A stretch of 64,000 bases of DNA from Oidiodendron maius Zn (GCA_000827325.1 KN832870.1:4216001-4280000); one strand, 5' to 3'; shown: positions 34,502-47,079, counted from the first letter of the stretch. Translations and numbers: made by a program. The notes: generated by a model not told the origin, from the sequence alone.

Positions 34502-37229
34502 ATGCCAAAAGGTATTCCGAACATTCGAGCCGATGGGCAATAGAACTAGCTAGCAAAATCTAGTATCGTGTATAATGAAGAAAGATAGAGAAGGGATTCG
34601 ATTGGGAACGCCATATACTTTCCGTTAGTATTGTAGAAGCTTCTAGAACTACAATTGTATAAAATTCAGTCCTTAGGCAGAGTATCTTAGACTTGGTAGG
34701 GGAGGACCAGCCCGTACTCTCTCTGTGCGTGTGTTTTAACGGCCGCGGGGTCGTGCTGCAGCATGTGCCCCACCTATCCCTTTATAGGGCAAAGGCCGCC
34801 AGGAGGTCAGTCCTGGGCTTCACTATCTGTAGAGACTAATAATACATAAAGGGACCACGAGCGCATACTCACATCGCTATAGTCGGGAGGCGGAGGCCTG
34901 AACTATATCAGGGTAATAATATCTGCCAACTGCAGCTGGCCCGATCCCCTGCCCCTTGACCTCGCCATACTCCTACTCTGAAATAATAGTACAGAACAAA
35001 GGAAAGTGAGCGTAGAGCTAGCTATTCGCTAGTAAAGGGGGTGGGGGGTGGTGCCGTGGGCATATGTCCTCAAAGAAGCAGGTCTTTGTCATCCAGGTTG
35101 CTAGCTCTACAGCCCCTTTGGGTGTCCCCAGCAGGGCAGGGAGAGCTAGAGACGGAGATCAGTAAGGCCCATAAGTACGCCTCTTAGTCCGCCGGCAGAA
35201 GAAGAAGTGTAGCCTTGATATATATATATCTGGAGATCAAGAAAAATCCTAATGTCTTTAGGAATGCTGGAGTGGATAGACAAATATATCTTGAGAGTTG
35301 ATCTGCAGATAGTCTATGTACTGATATCTTTTAATAGTGCTTGCGTCTAGGTTAGAATTGTAAGTGAAGAAAAAAGGAAAGATAGCGTGCAGCTGATTGC
35401 TGGGATAAGACACCAAGTTGTAGTAAGGCAGAGTACGAGATTGCACGAAATCTATAGCAAATATAGACAATACTAGCGAACGACGAATAGCAAACAATAC
35501 TAGTGCGGAATGCTGAATTTTGTAGCACAAGCTGTGATTGAAGCAAACGAAAACGATTAACGACCACCAGAAGTCCGGATTCCTCTCCCTAGCTCTGAAT
35601 ATTTTGGTCATTTTGATGCATTTAGCCTTGTTACAGAAGAAAGACTTTTTAACCTGTGAAGTCTTGCTATTCCTAATTAATTTTGTGCTTCCCAAAATGG
35701 CCTTATTTATCACCACTACCTGGGTAGGTCCCTGACGGGGAAACAGCCACACGTTCATTCGAGCATGCATCGTACGTCACTCTAGAGGCAATGCTTTTTA
35801 CTGGGTGAAATAGGCCTCATGTGAAGCCACTGACTCTACTAATGGCATTGATCAGCCTTTTCTCTCTCCACTGCATTTCTCTTTTTTCTCTTCTTGTTTG
35901 GTTTCCTCTTGTTAGAAGTGTATCCCACCGCACCACTCATTTCTGGATGCTCTACTACTCTTCTTTAACTTGACCTTAGCACGCTCTGTGGTGAAGTGTT
36001 TGCACGAGTATCTGAGTTAGTACCTTTCTCTGAGACCGCCGTTCGATGTCCTCCTCCTTTACTACTGATTCAAAGTAATGTCCTCAACTCCTGTTTACTC
36101 CTGTTTCTGCCGCGATTATTCCCATGTCCAAGACCTCAATTGGACTCTAACATTGAATATCCCTTGGAGTGGCTACCTGACTGCCGCGCTCTCCACTTTT
36201 GTTTGCATCGTCGGAACCTGCTTGTAGAATCTTCTCTCTTTCGCCATCCACCAGTGTCGTGCCAAACGGGGTAACGCAGACGCTGCAGACTTCCAGTAAC
36301 AGGTCATCCATCGCAATCTAAGCTCCCCATTCAGCAGAGTAATCCAGGTTGTCAAAATTGCCTGGGCCTGGCGTGGTCAGTCAACTCGAAAGAATGGTCG
36401 AACAGCAGCTAGTAGGATAAAACTCGCTCTTTCTGCTTCTCTCTTCCACCTCTTGTCAGGTTCATCGCCTTCACAGCGGCTGGAGTCTTCAGTCTTCATC
36501 GGCGAAGTCACACACCCAACATATGAAAGTAATAATGTCGAGTCGAGCCAACTGAATGTGGAATGGTATTCTACAACACTCAAAACATCGCAGACTTACA
36601 CTAGTGCACTCAAAACCAGCAATGATACCTTGTCAGCTCGAGCCTATGCCTCAATTCCTACGAAAGCTTGTCATCTTTATTACACTGCTCTCTATATATC
36701 CGAAAGCGAGTCTTTCCTATAGGTTTACAGGAGCCACTCTTAACACAGCCAATAGATATGCCTGACAAAGGAGCACAAATTTGTGGAGAAGTGGTAGACA
36801 CAAACGAGGAAGTATTGGAGGAAGAACCTGGCTTACAGGAAAACAATACATTGTCGTCTTTGGTGGCCAACATCCCCGTTGTAACAATATCCAATGGCCT
36901 GATACCACAGGCTGAGTATACAGTTAATATTCCTCCTTCGGCAAGGTCTTTCTTATTATAATAAAGATACCGATCAGAGGTCAAGAGATTAAGCAGTTAA
37001 ATTCGGGTGTGATGCCGATTTCGATTCCTACTGTATCAGCATAAGTGTTTTATTCCACCACGATAACGTTGTCTTCAATAATGGCGATAGCTCGAATGCA
37101 TGAATTGGTGACGATGAATATCCTCATGGCGAGTTGCCTGATTCAGCTATGACTACTGTGTAATTTCTTCACCGCTATATAGTAAATTTATTAGATACTC
37201 CTGTAACAACGGCTTATCCTCTTAAAAAT
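34502..37229. other. 2.7 kb without recognisable genes
   Basis: Contains a GC-richer block (about 34690-35210) followed by a short tatata run (35219-35228), then AT-rich DNA. A 170-codon minus-strand frame (35258-35770) is Ser/Tyr/Phe-rich with no recognisable domain. Frames at 36453-36961 on the plus strand also match nothing I know. I cannot tell relic transposon from unique spacer. Confidence 0.35.
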
Positions 37230-38790
37230 GGCTTTCAGCTCCACTAACAATAGTATCGATCTCATCCTCTGTGTATCGATCCTGACTGCCCGGAATAGTG
37301 AGACGTGCCTCCTTAGTACTCTCCTTCTCCCGGGCCACAACAGTCAAGATCTCATCTGGGTCTATTTCGAATATTACTTCGACTTCTAAAACGCCTCTTG
37401 GCTAGAGCGGAATGCCTGTGAGCTTGAGAGTGCCAAGGAGCCTATTTCGACTCGCCATCTCCCTCTCGCCTTCTAAGATCCTGATCAAAACTTGCCCTTG
37501 ATTGTCCCTCGTCGTAGTAAATCGGCGCGTCTTTGCGTACTGGAAATATTGTATTGCGCGAGATTATTTGGATGAAAACACCACCATATGTCTCGATCCC
37601 AAAGTGCAGTCTAGTGAAACCTAATAAGCTAGGATGACTTTCCTCATAAGTTAATGATAGGATGCGGGCCTGTAGAGCAGCACCGCGTACTACAGCATTC
37701 TCAGGCCTGACACGTTTGGGGGCGAAATGGATTTGAGCATCCAGCTATGATTCGAGAGAAGGTTGAATCTTCGCGATATGTGCCGATTTCCGTGTAAATA
37801 CAATCCCGTGTATGTCTGCTTTCTCTATATTAGCATTCTCAAGGAGGCTATTTACCAGACTGAGAGTTCGAGCAGTTAACTGCCTATTTAATCCCCGTAG
37901 CTGAGTCCCTGTAATAGTCAAAGGAGGGCGCCTAAACCAGTGACGAGCTGGGATCTCAATTTTGGCTGAGAACTCCGCTAACAAAGCCCGTTCTGCTTTC
38001 ATCACTTCGAGTTTCAACATCTCCATGCTTTCAAAGCCCTTGGTGATATCTATATTATTCTCGCGATTAAAATGTGCGATAGCATAGTTAAGAAGTTGGT
38101 TGTCGAAGTCATCTCCTCCAAGATTCTTGTCGCTAGCCGATTCCAAAACATTAAACACGCCATGGTCGACAGATTCAAGAGCCAGATTAGATTCTTTCAG
38201 CCCGAAATTATAAATGACAAAATAGCATTCGTCATATTCGTCGCGAATCGGGACGTCTATGCCATATGCCATACCTGCAGCTGTTGGTCTACGGCAGTGC
38301 ATGTAATCACGCTATAGCTGCGGCTATTCTTGTCGCCTCTCTCTGTCTATCATTGAAGTGGGATGGAACCGTAATGACAGCGAAATCTACAGTCCGGCCC
38401 AAGAAAGACTGCCATATTCTTTAGTCTGTCTAATAGTATCGACGAGATATCTCCCAGCGAGAAGTACATTTCGGCCCCGTTTATTTCTACTATAACATGC
38501 GGCCAACCATCCTTCTCTACTACCTTGTATGGTAAGCTTCCGAATGTCGTCTTAGAGCCCTAGATCAGAAAACTTAGGCCATCTAAACTTCTGAAGAGAG
38601 AGGTCGAGGGTCATCCTCGTAGATTCTAAGATGGAAAGATTTACTGCGAATCATAAATGGTATTTTGGGGGTTCTGATCAGCCTGATCCTTTGCTGCAAA
38701 CCCAACTAAGTGAGGACCTTGATCGATAAACGCCACATAAGACGGTAGGAGATCGCGGCCTTGCTCATCTACAACAATCTCGACTGTCCC
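37230..38790 (-). pseudogene. Hsp70 family chaperone pseudogene
   Basis: Pieces in several minus-strand frames line up with Hsp70 from the N to the C terminus. N-terminal ATPase: AFIDQGPHLVGFAAKDQAD, NPQNTIYDS (about 38640-38740), HVIVEINGAEMYFSLGDISS. Central open frame (37745-38302): PTAAGMAYGID, DNQLLNYAIAHFNRENNIDI after NLGGDDF, FESMEMLKLEVMKAERAL. C-terminal ATPase/substrate domain: PENAVVRGAALQARIL (about 37665-37710), FGIETYGGVFIQII. Several stops and frame breaks interrupt it, and the canonical DLGGGT-type motif has become YNFGLKESN. It is an extra, divergent copy, not the housekeeping gene. Confidence 0.8.
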
Positions 38791-39164
38791 GTTCCTGAAT
38801 ATACCAACTCGAAGAAATAAAACCGCTGTTGATATAAGGGGCAGAGATTACTGCGGGATATCCTGGTAGCTGCATTGCCCTTCGAGAATATTGTTTCATT
38901 AAGAATCGCTAAGTCTAGGAAGCGCTTGATTCTGTCCTCTGGCGTTGTGTATTATCCAGAAGCTAGTCCAGTTTTGTTGTGGCCGAATGGTTATCATATG
39001 AGGCACGTGGCTGGGATGCGATCTCGCTTGCCAACTACGCCAAGCCTAATCGAGCCTAAGGAGAAAACTCCAAATTCGAAATTCGAAAATTGCCAGATCC
39101 TCGCAAATCGTTGTATCCTTTACTAAGGAAGCTCGAGGATTAGGGGGAAGAAAAAAAAAGAGAC

Positions 39165-39261
39165 TGACCAGACTGGGGTTCGATCCCAGGACCTTTTCCG
39201 TTACTCTGATTTCTGAAATCGTATGTTAAGGAAATGTGATAACCAACTACACCATCCGGCC
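39165..39261 (-). tRNA. tRNA-Val (anticodon AAC) with intron
   Basis: Minus strand: acceptor ggccgga pairs with tctggtc (two G-U pairs) with discriminator a. The anticodon stem tttcc/ggaaa encloses ttAACa then c, giving anticodon AAC. A 23-nt intron (39201-39223) sits one base 3' of the anticodon, the canonical eukaryotic position. The T loop reads ttcgatc on the plus strand (gatcgaa on the minus). The presence of an intron and intact arms argue for a working gene. Confidence 0.88.
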
Positions 39262-39770
39262 GACTTGTTGGGGATCGTTTCATTATCTAACTTTATTACT
39301 TAACCATCAAGATAGTGTTACCGTATGCGGTAAGTGTATACGTCCCATTCAATCTCTGTGTATAATGAAAGCCGCTTTGTTAACATTAAGAGCATTTAAT
39401 AAATTTAGAGCCAAATATTACTTAAATACCTACGGAATACAATATGATGTCTGTCATACCAGAATATTTCTTATTTTTTTGAAAAGTCTACTCGAGCCGG
39501 AGCTTTTTGTAGACACCAACAGTGTAAGATGGTATTGACCGCAGTTTTGGCGACGATGATGGTAGTGATCTGAATCATGGGAGTGTGTCGAGCAGTATTC
39601 ACAACTATCGAGTGGAGAAGGGAGACGTATCATGCTGTTCGTCCATCTTTAATCCAAGAGGGAGACAGATCTCTGATTACTTTATTGCACAAATAGTATT
39701 CAGATGGAAGTGAGTACTGTCTCATCTAGTGTCACTTATTTTTCGAACTGATCATATATATCTGCAGAGT
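39262..39770. other. Spacer after tRNA-Val
   Basis: About 500 bp of AT-rich sequence. A 100-codon plus-strand frame (39236-39538) overlaps the tRNA and has no domain. No gene is recognised. Confidence 0.4.
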
Positions 39771-40442
39771 ACTTTGTACCGAGTGACGAGATAGGATTTG
39801 TTGATTTATATCTACTCAAGCTCTACAAACGGGATTGCTCTATGAAGAAGGAACAGAATCGGTATGCAGATGATTCCTCATACTCCAAAACGCTTTGTTA
39901 CATTAGGAAACAGAATGGACCTAGTATACAATGCAACCCTCCGCATGTTCGACGGAAAATCGTTCTTCGCACCGGTCGAGAATCCACAATGGATCGTAGA
40001 TATGGTTACAAGGACAGGAATCTGGGCATTAGATGTTGGCGACCAGTTCCCAGAAGCAAACGTTATCGGTATTGATTTGAGTCCAATTCTCCCAAGATGG
40101 TACACATTCTAGCTTACTAAATCCTAGCAAGTCACGACAGTTCCGACGCAAACCTCACTAGGGTAACGCATAGCATCGAGTTCCTCATCGAAAACATCGA
40201 AAATCCCTGGGCATTCGAGTCGTCTTACGACCTAGTGCACTCACGACTCTCCAGCGGGAACCGAATCCGCTCCTGGCCGAGATACCTCTCTGAAGCAGTC
40301 GAAGACTAGCAGCGCATAAGCCTCTTAGTAAAGTGCAAGCAGCGAACAAACCCGGAATCAGTTCGAGATGCGGCCCACAAGCTGTCTACAAACCCTGGTG
40401 GTTTATTTCTTTTTGCCTGTACTGGTACCTGCACAGCTAGGT
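39771..40442 (+). pseudogene. LaeA-like methyltransferase pseudogene
   Basis: A second, decayed member of the family at 15839-17168. Blocks in two frames: YFVPSDEIGF, DLVYNATLRMFDGKSFFAPV, ENPQWIVDMVTRTGIWALDV (motif I, where GTGTGIWAIDVG is expected, so Gly is changed to Val/Arg), GDQFPEANVIGIDLSPI, then after a likely intron EFLIENIENPWAFESSYDLV, HSRLSSGNRIRSWPRYLSEA. A TAG follows SEAVED where Trp is common. Loss of motif I glycines, frame breaks and a missing C-terminal part make it non-functional. Confidence 0.75.
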
Positions 40443-40516
40443 AAGCTTATCCCATACAGTAATGCGGCCAAATAAATTCAGATATTAACTGCAATATAGT
40501 TGAAATTTCTGAGACC

Positions 40517-42479
40517 GTGGAGACAAGACTAGTAACCCTTACAGAACTCGGGACGTTCCGAGAAACTATTTTCTCGCAATTCAGAAGTCTCCAATCGACA
40601 ATCGATACTGTAACTCTTATCACACTTACCGAAAGCTCAACTATGAGCGTTCTAACCTACAGCTATAAAGTTGGTCCGAGTGGTATGGGCTGGGCTATTC
40701 CAAGCCCTTCAAATGGTGAGCCGCTACCTACTCAGCCGTCAGAGCTTCCCGGGTCGTGGACCTTCCCAATACCTAAGACTTCATCAACTGCAACCGATAC
40801 TATAACCTGCACAGCTACTAGATCCTCACCAAGTGTAACCGATACTATAACTGGCTCAGCTGCTAAAACCTCACCAAGTGCAACAAATACTATAACTGGC
40901 TCAACTACCAGTACATCTGATTCCCTCACTGGAACTGTCACCTCTTTTCCCACTAGATTTTTTCTAACAGAACTTCCTGGGACCACTTATACAGAGAATG
41001 GTTGGATTACTACTACGGATAGTAAGGACCATACAACACTTCTACCACTTATTACAATAGGTGGCGGGCAGGGTATCGTCTTTTGGGACCTTCCCCCTGT
41101 ACCTGACTTGGAATTTATCTTTCCTAAGTCCTTTCCTAAATTCCCAAAGCTGCCGTCGCTACCGAAGTTTCACCTGCCATGTATCAAAATTTTTGGAATG
41201 CGTGTATCAGGAGATTGTACTGAACCACCTAAGACAGATGGTCCTTCCGATACTGGCAGTGGCAGCGGCCCCAAAAGCGGTAATCCACCTGGCAAGAGCC
41301 AACCTCCGGATGGCCAATCCACTGGCAGCCAACCTACCAAGACCCAGCCTCCAGATGGTCAATCTACTAGCAACGAACCCTCTAGGAGTCAGCCCTTTGA
41401 CAGCCAACCTACCAAGACCGGATCTCCAAGCACTCAAACGACCATCGGCCACAGTACCGGATCTCACTCTGGGACGGAGTCCACAACCGGTTCAAGCTCA
41501 ACCTGCCGCACCTACGCCACAGTTTCTAACTATATGGAAACCTGTGTAAGCACTGCAACTAGTGAATGTGCATCATGGAGTACTACGTGCTCACAAACAA
41601 GTTCTCGCTGCTCTGCTGAAGGCACCACATCAACAGCAACTGATACTTTGCTCGGCCACTCCCACACCCGCAATATCAGGACCCAGTTTACCAACCTCGA
41701 AATCGCCCAACCTAAAATCTACAGAGACTGGTACTGGCACGGCACTGGTACTGGCACTGCCAAAAATACAGCAATCCCGATAACATTTCCCACAACCAGA
41801 TTTCCAGGTCTCCCTACGACTTTTAAGACTCTTACTGTTTCCAATAAACATCTGCGTGTGTAAAAACTACACTCATCGACTGTATATACAATTACGAGAC
41901 TGTTCCAGCAGGGCAACCTTGCCCGTCCTCCGCCGCCCAGCCTCTACCGGCAACATGCACCTCACAACTACCATTCGCCGGGGGATCAGGAATAGCTCCT
42001 CTGCCTGCTACGACGACGTCAAATTCTCCCCTGCCTACAGCGACTTGGTCTTCCCAGTACCGCTACCCTAGAGGCGTCTTTGGCGAGACCCGTGATATCA
42101 ATTCCCGCCTTCAGAATCAACTTACGGAACAGGCGTGTGCCCAGGCAGATCAGTTAGGTCAGCTTACCGGAGAAGACTTTAACTGGAACGCGACAGCGAA
42201 CAACGGCGGCATCTATAACTTTAACATCTGGTGGCAGAGCGGTACTCAGTACCCACCGTCTTCACTTTGGAGGCATCCAAAAACATGTGCCTAAGTTCAA
42301 TGCGAAATGATTATATGAATTGTACGTCTCAATAATTCTTTTGGCCTCTTCTTACTTTATTTTACTGACGAATATTCTAGGCAACAACGGCGGCATTGAC
42401 GGATACATTACGTATAGGTGTTACAATTTCGAGTTCAGGGCCAGCCTTACCCTTCCAGGTGGAACGACGTTCGGATAGG
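40517..42479 (+). pseudogene. C-terminal fragment of a LysM-type GH18 chitinase (killer-toxin-subunit-like)
   Basis: There is no ATG-led complete gene. The long frame 40517-41863 is Ser/Thr/Pro-rich with imperfect repeats (SPSVTDTITGSAAK-like at about 40800-40910; SQPPDGQSTGSQPTKTQPPD-like at about 41290-41420). It contains FPKLPSLPKFHLPCIKIFG, which matches the linker of large fungal chitinases related to the yeast killer-toxin alpha subunit. Further blocks downstream, NWNATANNGGIYNFNIWW (about 42180-42235) and GGIDGYITYRCYNFEF (about 42388-42435), match the C-terminal domain of the same proteins. The catalytic GH18 domain and LysM domains are absent from the window. It looks broken, with more than one interruption. 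Confidence 0.6.
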
Positions 42480-44133
42480 GGGGACTAACTCCTCACAGAT
42501 TGGGCGCCTTCCCATGAGATGAGATTATATAGACTTCGCGCTACGAGAGTAAAAGGGCGGTTCAGCATGTACTATAGAAAGGTCATTCGGCAGGCCTGTT
42601 GCTTGAAGAAGACACGGCGTATGGAAAACGGCGGGTTATTCTCATAGAGGCGTTTGGATAGACACAAAATATGGTTCGGATTAACAAATTATTGCTTATA
42701 TCCGCCTGCGGAAGGCACATCTTATATATTGCGAAGCTAGTTGTCTGTGTCTGTAGTTAAACATGGAAAAGAACTGGCTTGAGTGTACAAGCTGAGCCTT
42801 ATCTCCTTGTGTCTCTCCACGCTCTTAAATGTGGGTACAAGCTCACGCTCTATATATGCCAAGAGAATGCAAAAGATCTGCTCCTGGGCACTTTTAACAT
42901 ACCTTATGGTAATGGTATCTATCCCAAATATTGTGGTAAAGGAAGAAATGTCTGGTAATGAGAGGCGCTGCAAGGCGATATATGGCCTGGTGGGAAGAAT
43001 AGATGTACTGTACTATACATGCCTGTCCGATTATAAAGCTTTTGCATGAGAAAAGAAATAAACGAATTCAAATGTCATTTCCTATCTAATAAAGCTTTTC
43101 TCTAATGCTCTATCTGTCTTGTTTTACATATTCTCTAGATGCATGGGCCAGATACCAAATTTTTTTCTCCCTCTCCTTACAACCCTAACCGATAGAATCT
43201 TCTGCTCTTGAAAGTTTTGAGTATCATGTGCGTAGCTTATATTACTCACCAGGTAAAGTGTTTATCGAACCTCATAGTAGGATATGTTACCTTCAGCCAT
43301 ATCCATGCACCGGAGGGCAGCTTTTCTGTGGTTCGTCGGTATATGAAGTGGACTGGGTCATCTGGTTTCAGGAGTCCAGCGGCGCATATTCTCTTGTCTG
43401 TATCGTCGGTCATGAGTTGGGAACAATATGGTCTAGGTTCTGATTAGTATGCCTAGCGTCTTAGTTCAAGAGGACACGATCTCACCCAGGGCTAAGATAT
43501 TTCTTCTGAAAAATTTCATCTGGCTCCGCCCCGCCGGCCCTTCCGGCATTTCTAAGCTGTCCGCAAAACATCGAACCCTCAAGGGAGTTGCGGTAGGAAT
43601 CAACTGGAGCAATCAGAGTTCCCACTCCACCCTCATTGGAAGAGGCAACGGTCGTATCTTCAGGGCTGGTCCAGTCTTGATGACAGGATGGCATTTGGAC
43701 TGTTCCGCTTATCGCTCCTTGACTTGTTATAAGCGGTGATCCGCCATTCGCTTTGAAGGGAGTATTCAGCGCACCACTGAGCGCCCTTTGGCCTTCACTG
43801 GTGTTAAGGCCCTTGTATGACCTAACTTCCCATTAGCTCCATATAGGAAACAATGATTGAAACTTACATTGTCCGCGGCGCGTCAAAGCAGAGGATCGCC
43901 ACACACTGAGCTTCGCACACTTCCATAACCCTAGAGCAGTCAATGCTGAGTAGAAATGGGTCATTCAACGTTCCCGTGCCAGTTACAGGGGGGCTTTTGC
44001 TTCTTGCGTGTGCTTCTAGCTCTGGGTGCTGTCCATCTGTTCCACCAAGTGGATTTGTGAACACGGATGAGAGTTGCTAACTTGTCTACCCAACGATATT
44101 CAAATTTCAATAACATCAAAACGGTGTCATCTA
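42480..44133. other. 1.65 kb without recognisable genes
   Basis: Short frames at 43228-43443 and 43449-43739 (plus) and 43482-43694 and 43864-44064 (minus) have no domain I recognise. Composition changes from AT-rich (42660-43200) to mixed. Nothing else is seen. Confidence 0.35.
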
Positions 44134-45807
44134 CTACCATATTTTACTGACAGCTCCCATTCCCAGCTGAATATTTTGATCTTCACCCTTTTCTTTAATA
44201 TGAACTCGGCTCTTCAGCAAATGATCGACCACTTGCTCCCATGAGACGATCTCTCCAGAGGATTCGTTGAGCTGATTATAGAGTTCGGTATCAGCCAGCC
44301 TCCCTGCCTGCTTACGAATCTTCCCATCAATAATGACTGTATCTATATCTCTGACACTTGCATGTAAAATAATTGCTGCTAGAGGATTCTCCTCGGCAGC
44401 ACATACCATAGACGGACTTCTGGTGTCGAATATCACGATGTCTGCTCGTTTCCCTATCTCAATACTTCCAATTTCATGCTCTTGGTTAATAGCTTTAGCT
44501 CCTTGGATAGTTCCCAGATTAAATGCCTCTTCTAGCTTAATCTGGATACTTGGGTATTGTCTAGCCTGTGAGGCACTCGCATTATGTGTCCCTCGGGCAT
44601 GCTGTAAGCTGATTCGGATCTGAGTAAGGATATCACTAGAATTGTTGGCGTGGCAATCGACTCCTATGGACGCAATAGGCTTAATGTCATCACGAAAGGC
44701 AATTGGCTCTCCAACTCCCATTTGTAACTCAGTGTCTGGAGTAGAAGAGACGTATGCCTCATTTTGTTGGAGTAGTGTCGCATTCATTTCTGAGATTCCA
44801 CACGCATGAGAGAGTAGAACGTCCTTCCCCAAAATCCCATTTTCTGCCAGAAACTGTGGAATGTCTTTCAGCAAATTAGTAAAGAATTTAGAGTTCTGTG
44901 GTAGATTACACGCCACATACCGGGTATTCGACCTGCCACATAATGCGAAGTGATAAGCTTCACTCCTAAATTACGCGCGGTTTTATAGAGGTTAATGATT
45001 TTCTCTTTCGGAAGACTGAAGACGTCAAATCCTAACCCGAGAGATACGCGACCTTCTCCAAATGGCTGTAACTGAGCCAAAGATGATAGGGTCTGCGCCC
45101 ACCAGTCCGGAATCTTTTCTTCATCAATCTCGATCGTGGACTCCGTCCAGTCTTTGAATCGAGATATCAGACTGTAACAGAAGACGCTACGTAGCCCAGA
45201 AGATGCGGTAGCTCGTATAGCCGCCGTCGCTATACAAAATCAACAATTTACTTCACGATAAGCAGTGCGCAGACATTGAACCCACCGTGCTCTGGCGAAT
45301 ATGTCATGTGTGCATGGTCTACAACTGTTGTAACACCCCCATCGATACTCTCTAGGGACCCTGCCAGCTGACCCCAGAAAATATCGTCCGAAGTGTAGTT
45401 ATAGGATTGGAAATTGCCTAGAGGAATGTGAGTAGGTGATTCGTGATAGTGAGATACTTGTCTAGCTAACCAGCAACCATATAGGCCATAAAAGATTGAT
45501 CTCCATGGCGACCTTTTAACTAGAATGCCTATCATTATCCCATTCGAATGTGAACAAAATGTGCTTGTTTGCTAACCTGGCTCTGCCAAAGATGATGATG
45601 CGTATCTATAAACCCTGGCGAAACAATCTTGTGATAACAACTTAATACTGTTCCTCCTTCAGGAACATCAAGTTCCTGTCCAATTTGGGATATTCTACCC
45701 CCTTCAATAAGGACATCATATTCAGGAAGAGCATTTACTTTATTGCCCTCATGCACAAGAACTGTGCCACCGCGGAGAAGGATAGTTGATGTTTGATTGG
45801 AAGCCAT
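44134..45807 (-). CDS. Amidohydrolase (cytosine deaminase/TrzA-like)
   Basis: Metal-dependent hydrolase of the amidohydrolase superfamily, intracellular. Five exons fit with good GT-AG sites: 45577-45807, 45471-45519, 45286-45417, 44940-45229 and 44134-44895, total 487 residues. Joins rebuild family sequence: DTHHHLWQSQ-LKGRHGDQSFMAYMVA-GNFQSYNYTSDDIFWG and YSPEH-ATAAIRATASSGLRSVF. Metal ligands: HHH in FIDTHHHLWQ (H-x-H), KLITSH, LLSHACG and DCHANNSSD (Asp). The C-terminal beta-sandwich has GSIEIGKRADIVIFD. The last intron (44896-44939, 44 bp) has a less certain donor. The family deaminates or dechlorinates aromatic/heterocyclic amides; the exact substrate is not visible. Confidence 0.9.
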
Positions 45808-46065
45808 GATGGAGCAAGTAAGATATTCAAATCAATATTTAAGTATCACAATGAAACTTAGCAATAGCACCAAGAGATTATGCTTGCTTGAATAATATGG
45901 AAGTTAATGAGAATCTCCGGAATTGTCGGACAATTTCCCTGTGCTTCCGCCTGGCTTTAATGTCGCCTCAGCCGAGCCCCTAAAACCCAGGACCGAGCTA
46001 AGAATCTCAAACTATAAACCCGGATTAATGCCAAACTTTTGCAGGAACGTAGCTAAATCACTGAG

Positions 46066-46143
46066 ATTTCGGCATTTAGATATGTCCATCGTCGGAGATA
46101 TCGGCATTTAGCTATGTCCATCGCCGGAGATATCGGCATTTAC
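46066..46143. repeat. Short tandem repeat, about 32-bp unit
   Basis: Two and a half copies of a unit containing atcggcatttagctatgtcc and catcgccggagat. Copies differ at a few positions only. Confidence 0.85.
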
Positions 46144-46275
46144 GCATGCTAGCCTCCCTCGAATGTTGTTTTACTACGACGGATAACCCTAATTAAACTA
46201 CAACGAGTGGAATTGACAAGTGGCCCAAGTCAGCGATCCGAGTTAGTTACAACTGTCTAGGAGCGAAAGCGATGT

Positions 46276-46459
46276 AATCGCGGCCGACAATTAACTACCG
46301 CCGCTTTGTGCTTAATTACTAAAATACCGTCTTTTCCCTGACCTTCTTACCAATATACCTTCCAGAATCGCGGCCGACAGTTAACTCATCTACCGCCGCT
46401 TTATACTTAATTACTAAAATACCGTCTTTTCCCCCACCTTCTTACCAATACACCTTCCA
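46276..46459. repeat. Direct tandem duplication, about 90-bp unit
   Basis: Two adjacent copies begin with aatcgcggccgaca at 46276 and 46366 and both run through accgccgcttt and aaaataccgtcttttcc to ccaata(t/c)accttcca. The second copy has a 4-bp insertion (catc). Confidence 0.9.
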
Positions 46460-46672
46460 CAAACCAGCACTTCGGAAAATTCACAAACTCCACAGAACAT
46501 GCTCTACAGGCCAAAAATCAGCATAATCACGTCACCTTCTTAATCCCATCAAATCAAATCCAGGACTTCATCAAGGACTAAATAGTTGCATACGCTGCTT
46601 TTCGTTTATCATAGATCCCTGACGTAACATTGGTTCAAGTCTCCGGATCTGTCGGATCAGGTCTATAGGCAT

Positions 46673-47063
46673 TGTTACTATCCCCCTCCCTGGTTAATTG
46701 TACATACTCCGCTCTGTGGCTCAGCTCATTCAAACTGTGAGAGCAGTATTTGATTGGTCCATCCTATTGCCACAAATATGGAGTATATACAATTAACCAG
46801 GGAGGGGATAGTATTATTTCCCAGGAGATGTGGCGGCTCGGCCAAACAGGGACCTAGATCCGCTACACCGTGAAGGATAAATCTCGAAGAGAAGGAATCA
46901 AAGGTATATTCTACTATCAACCATCGTAGCAGGAGAACAAGCTAAAGAAGAAAGGAAGAAAGGGAAGGCTAGCTAGAGTGTAGAGAGCATATATATAAAG
47001 AATCCGGTGATCACAGGACCTGCATAGGCAGGCCACGGTCTTGCGGAGCTCCGAACCGTAACA
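46673..47063. mobile_element. Possible solo LTR with internal 34-bp hairpin (alternative: TA-flanked MITE)
   Basis: The block starts tgttac and ends gtaaca, a 6-bp terminal inverted repeat with TG...CA ends, and holds a TATA-like tatatataaag near 46990, all typical of a copia-type LTR of about 390 bp. No matching 5-bp target duplication is seen (ggcat versus cttga), so it may be one end of an eroded element. Within it, 46676-46710 and 46780-46813 form near-perfect inverted arms. These arms, bordered by TA, could instead be a 134-bp mariner-type MITE. Confidence 0.45.
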
Positions 47064-47079
47064 CTTGAGCGCTATCTTG

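Larger units (their letters stand above)
45808..46672. other. Amidohydrolase upstream region with two direct-repeat blocks
   Basis: Holds the amidohydrolase promoter and the repeat blocks listed at 46066-46143 and 46276-46459. No gene is recognised. Confidence 0.45.

Noticed and set aside
35258-35770. 170-codon minus-strand frame
   Set aside because: Biased composition, no domain, no splice context; not enough to call a gene.
40517-41863. Complete Ser/Thr-rich cell-wall protein gene
   Set aside because: The frame has no ATG at its start and no signal peptide, and its linker and downstream blocks match the C-terminal part of a large chitinase.
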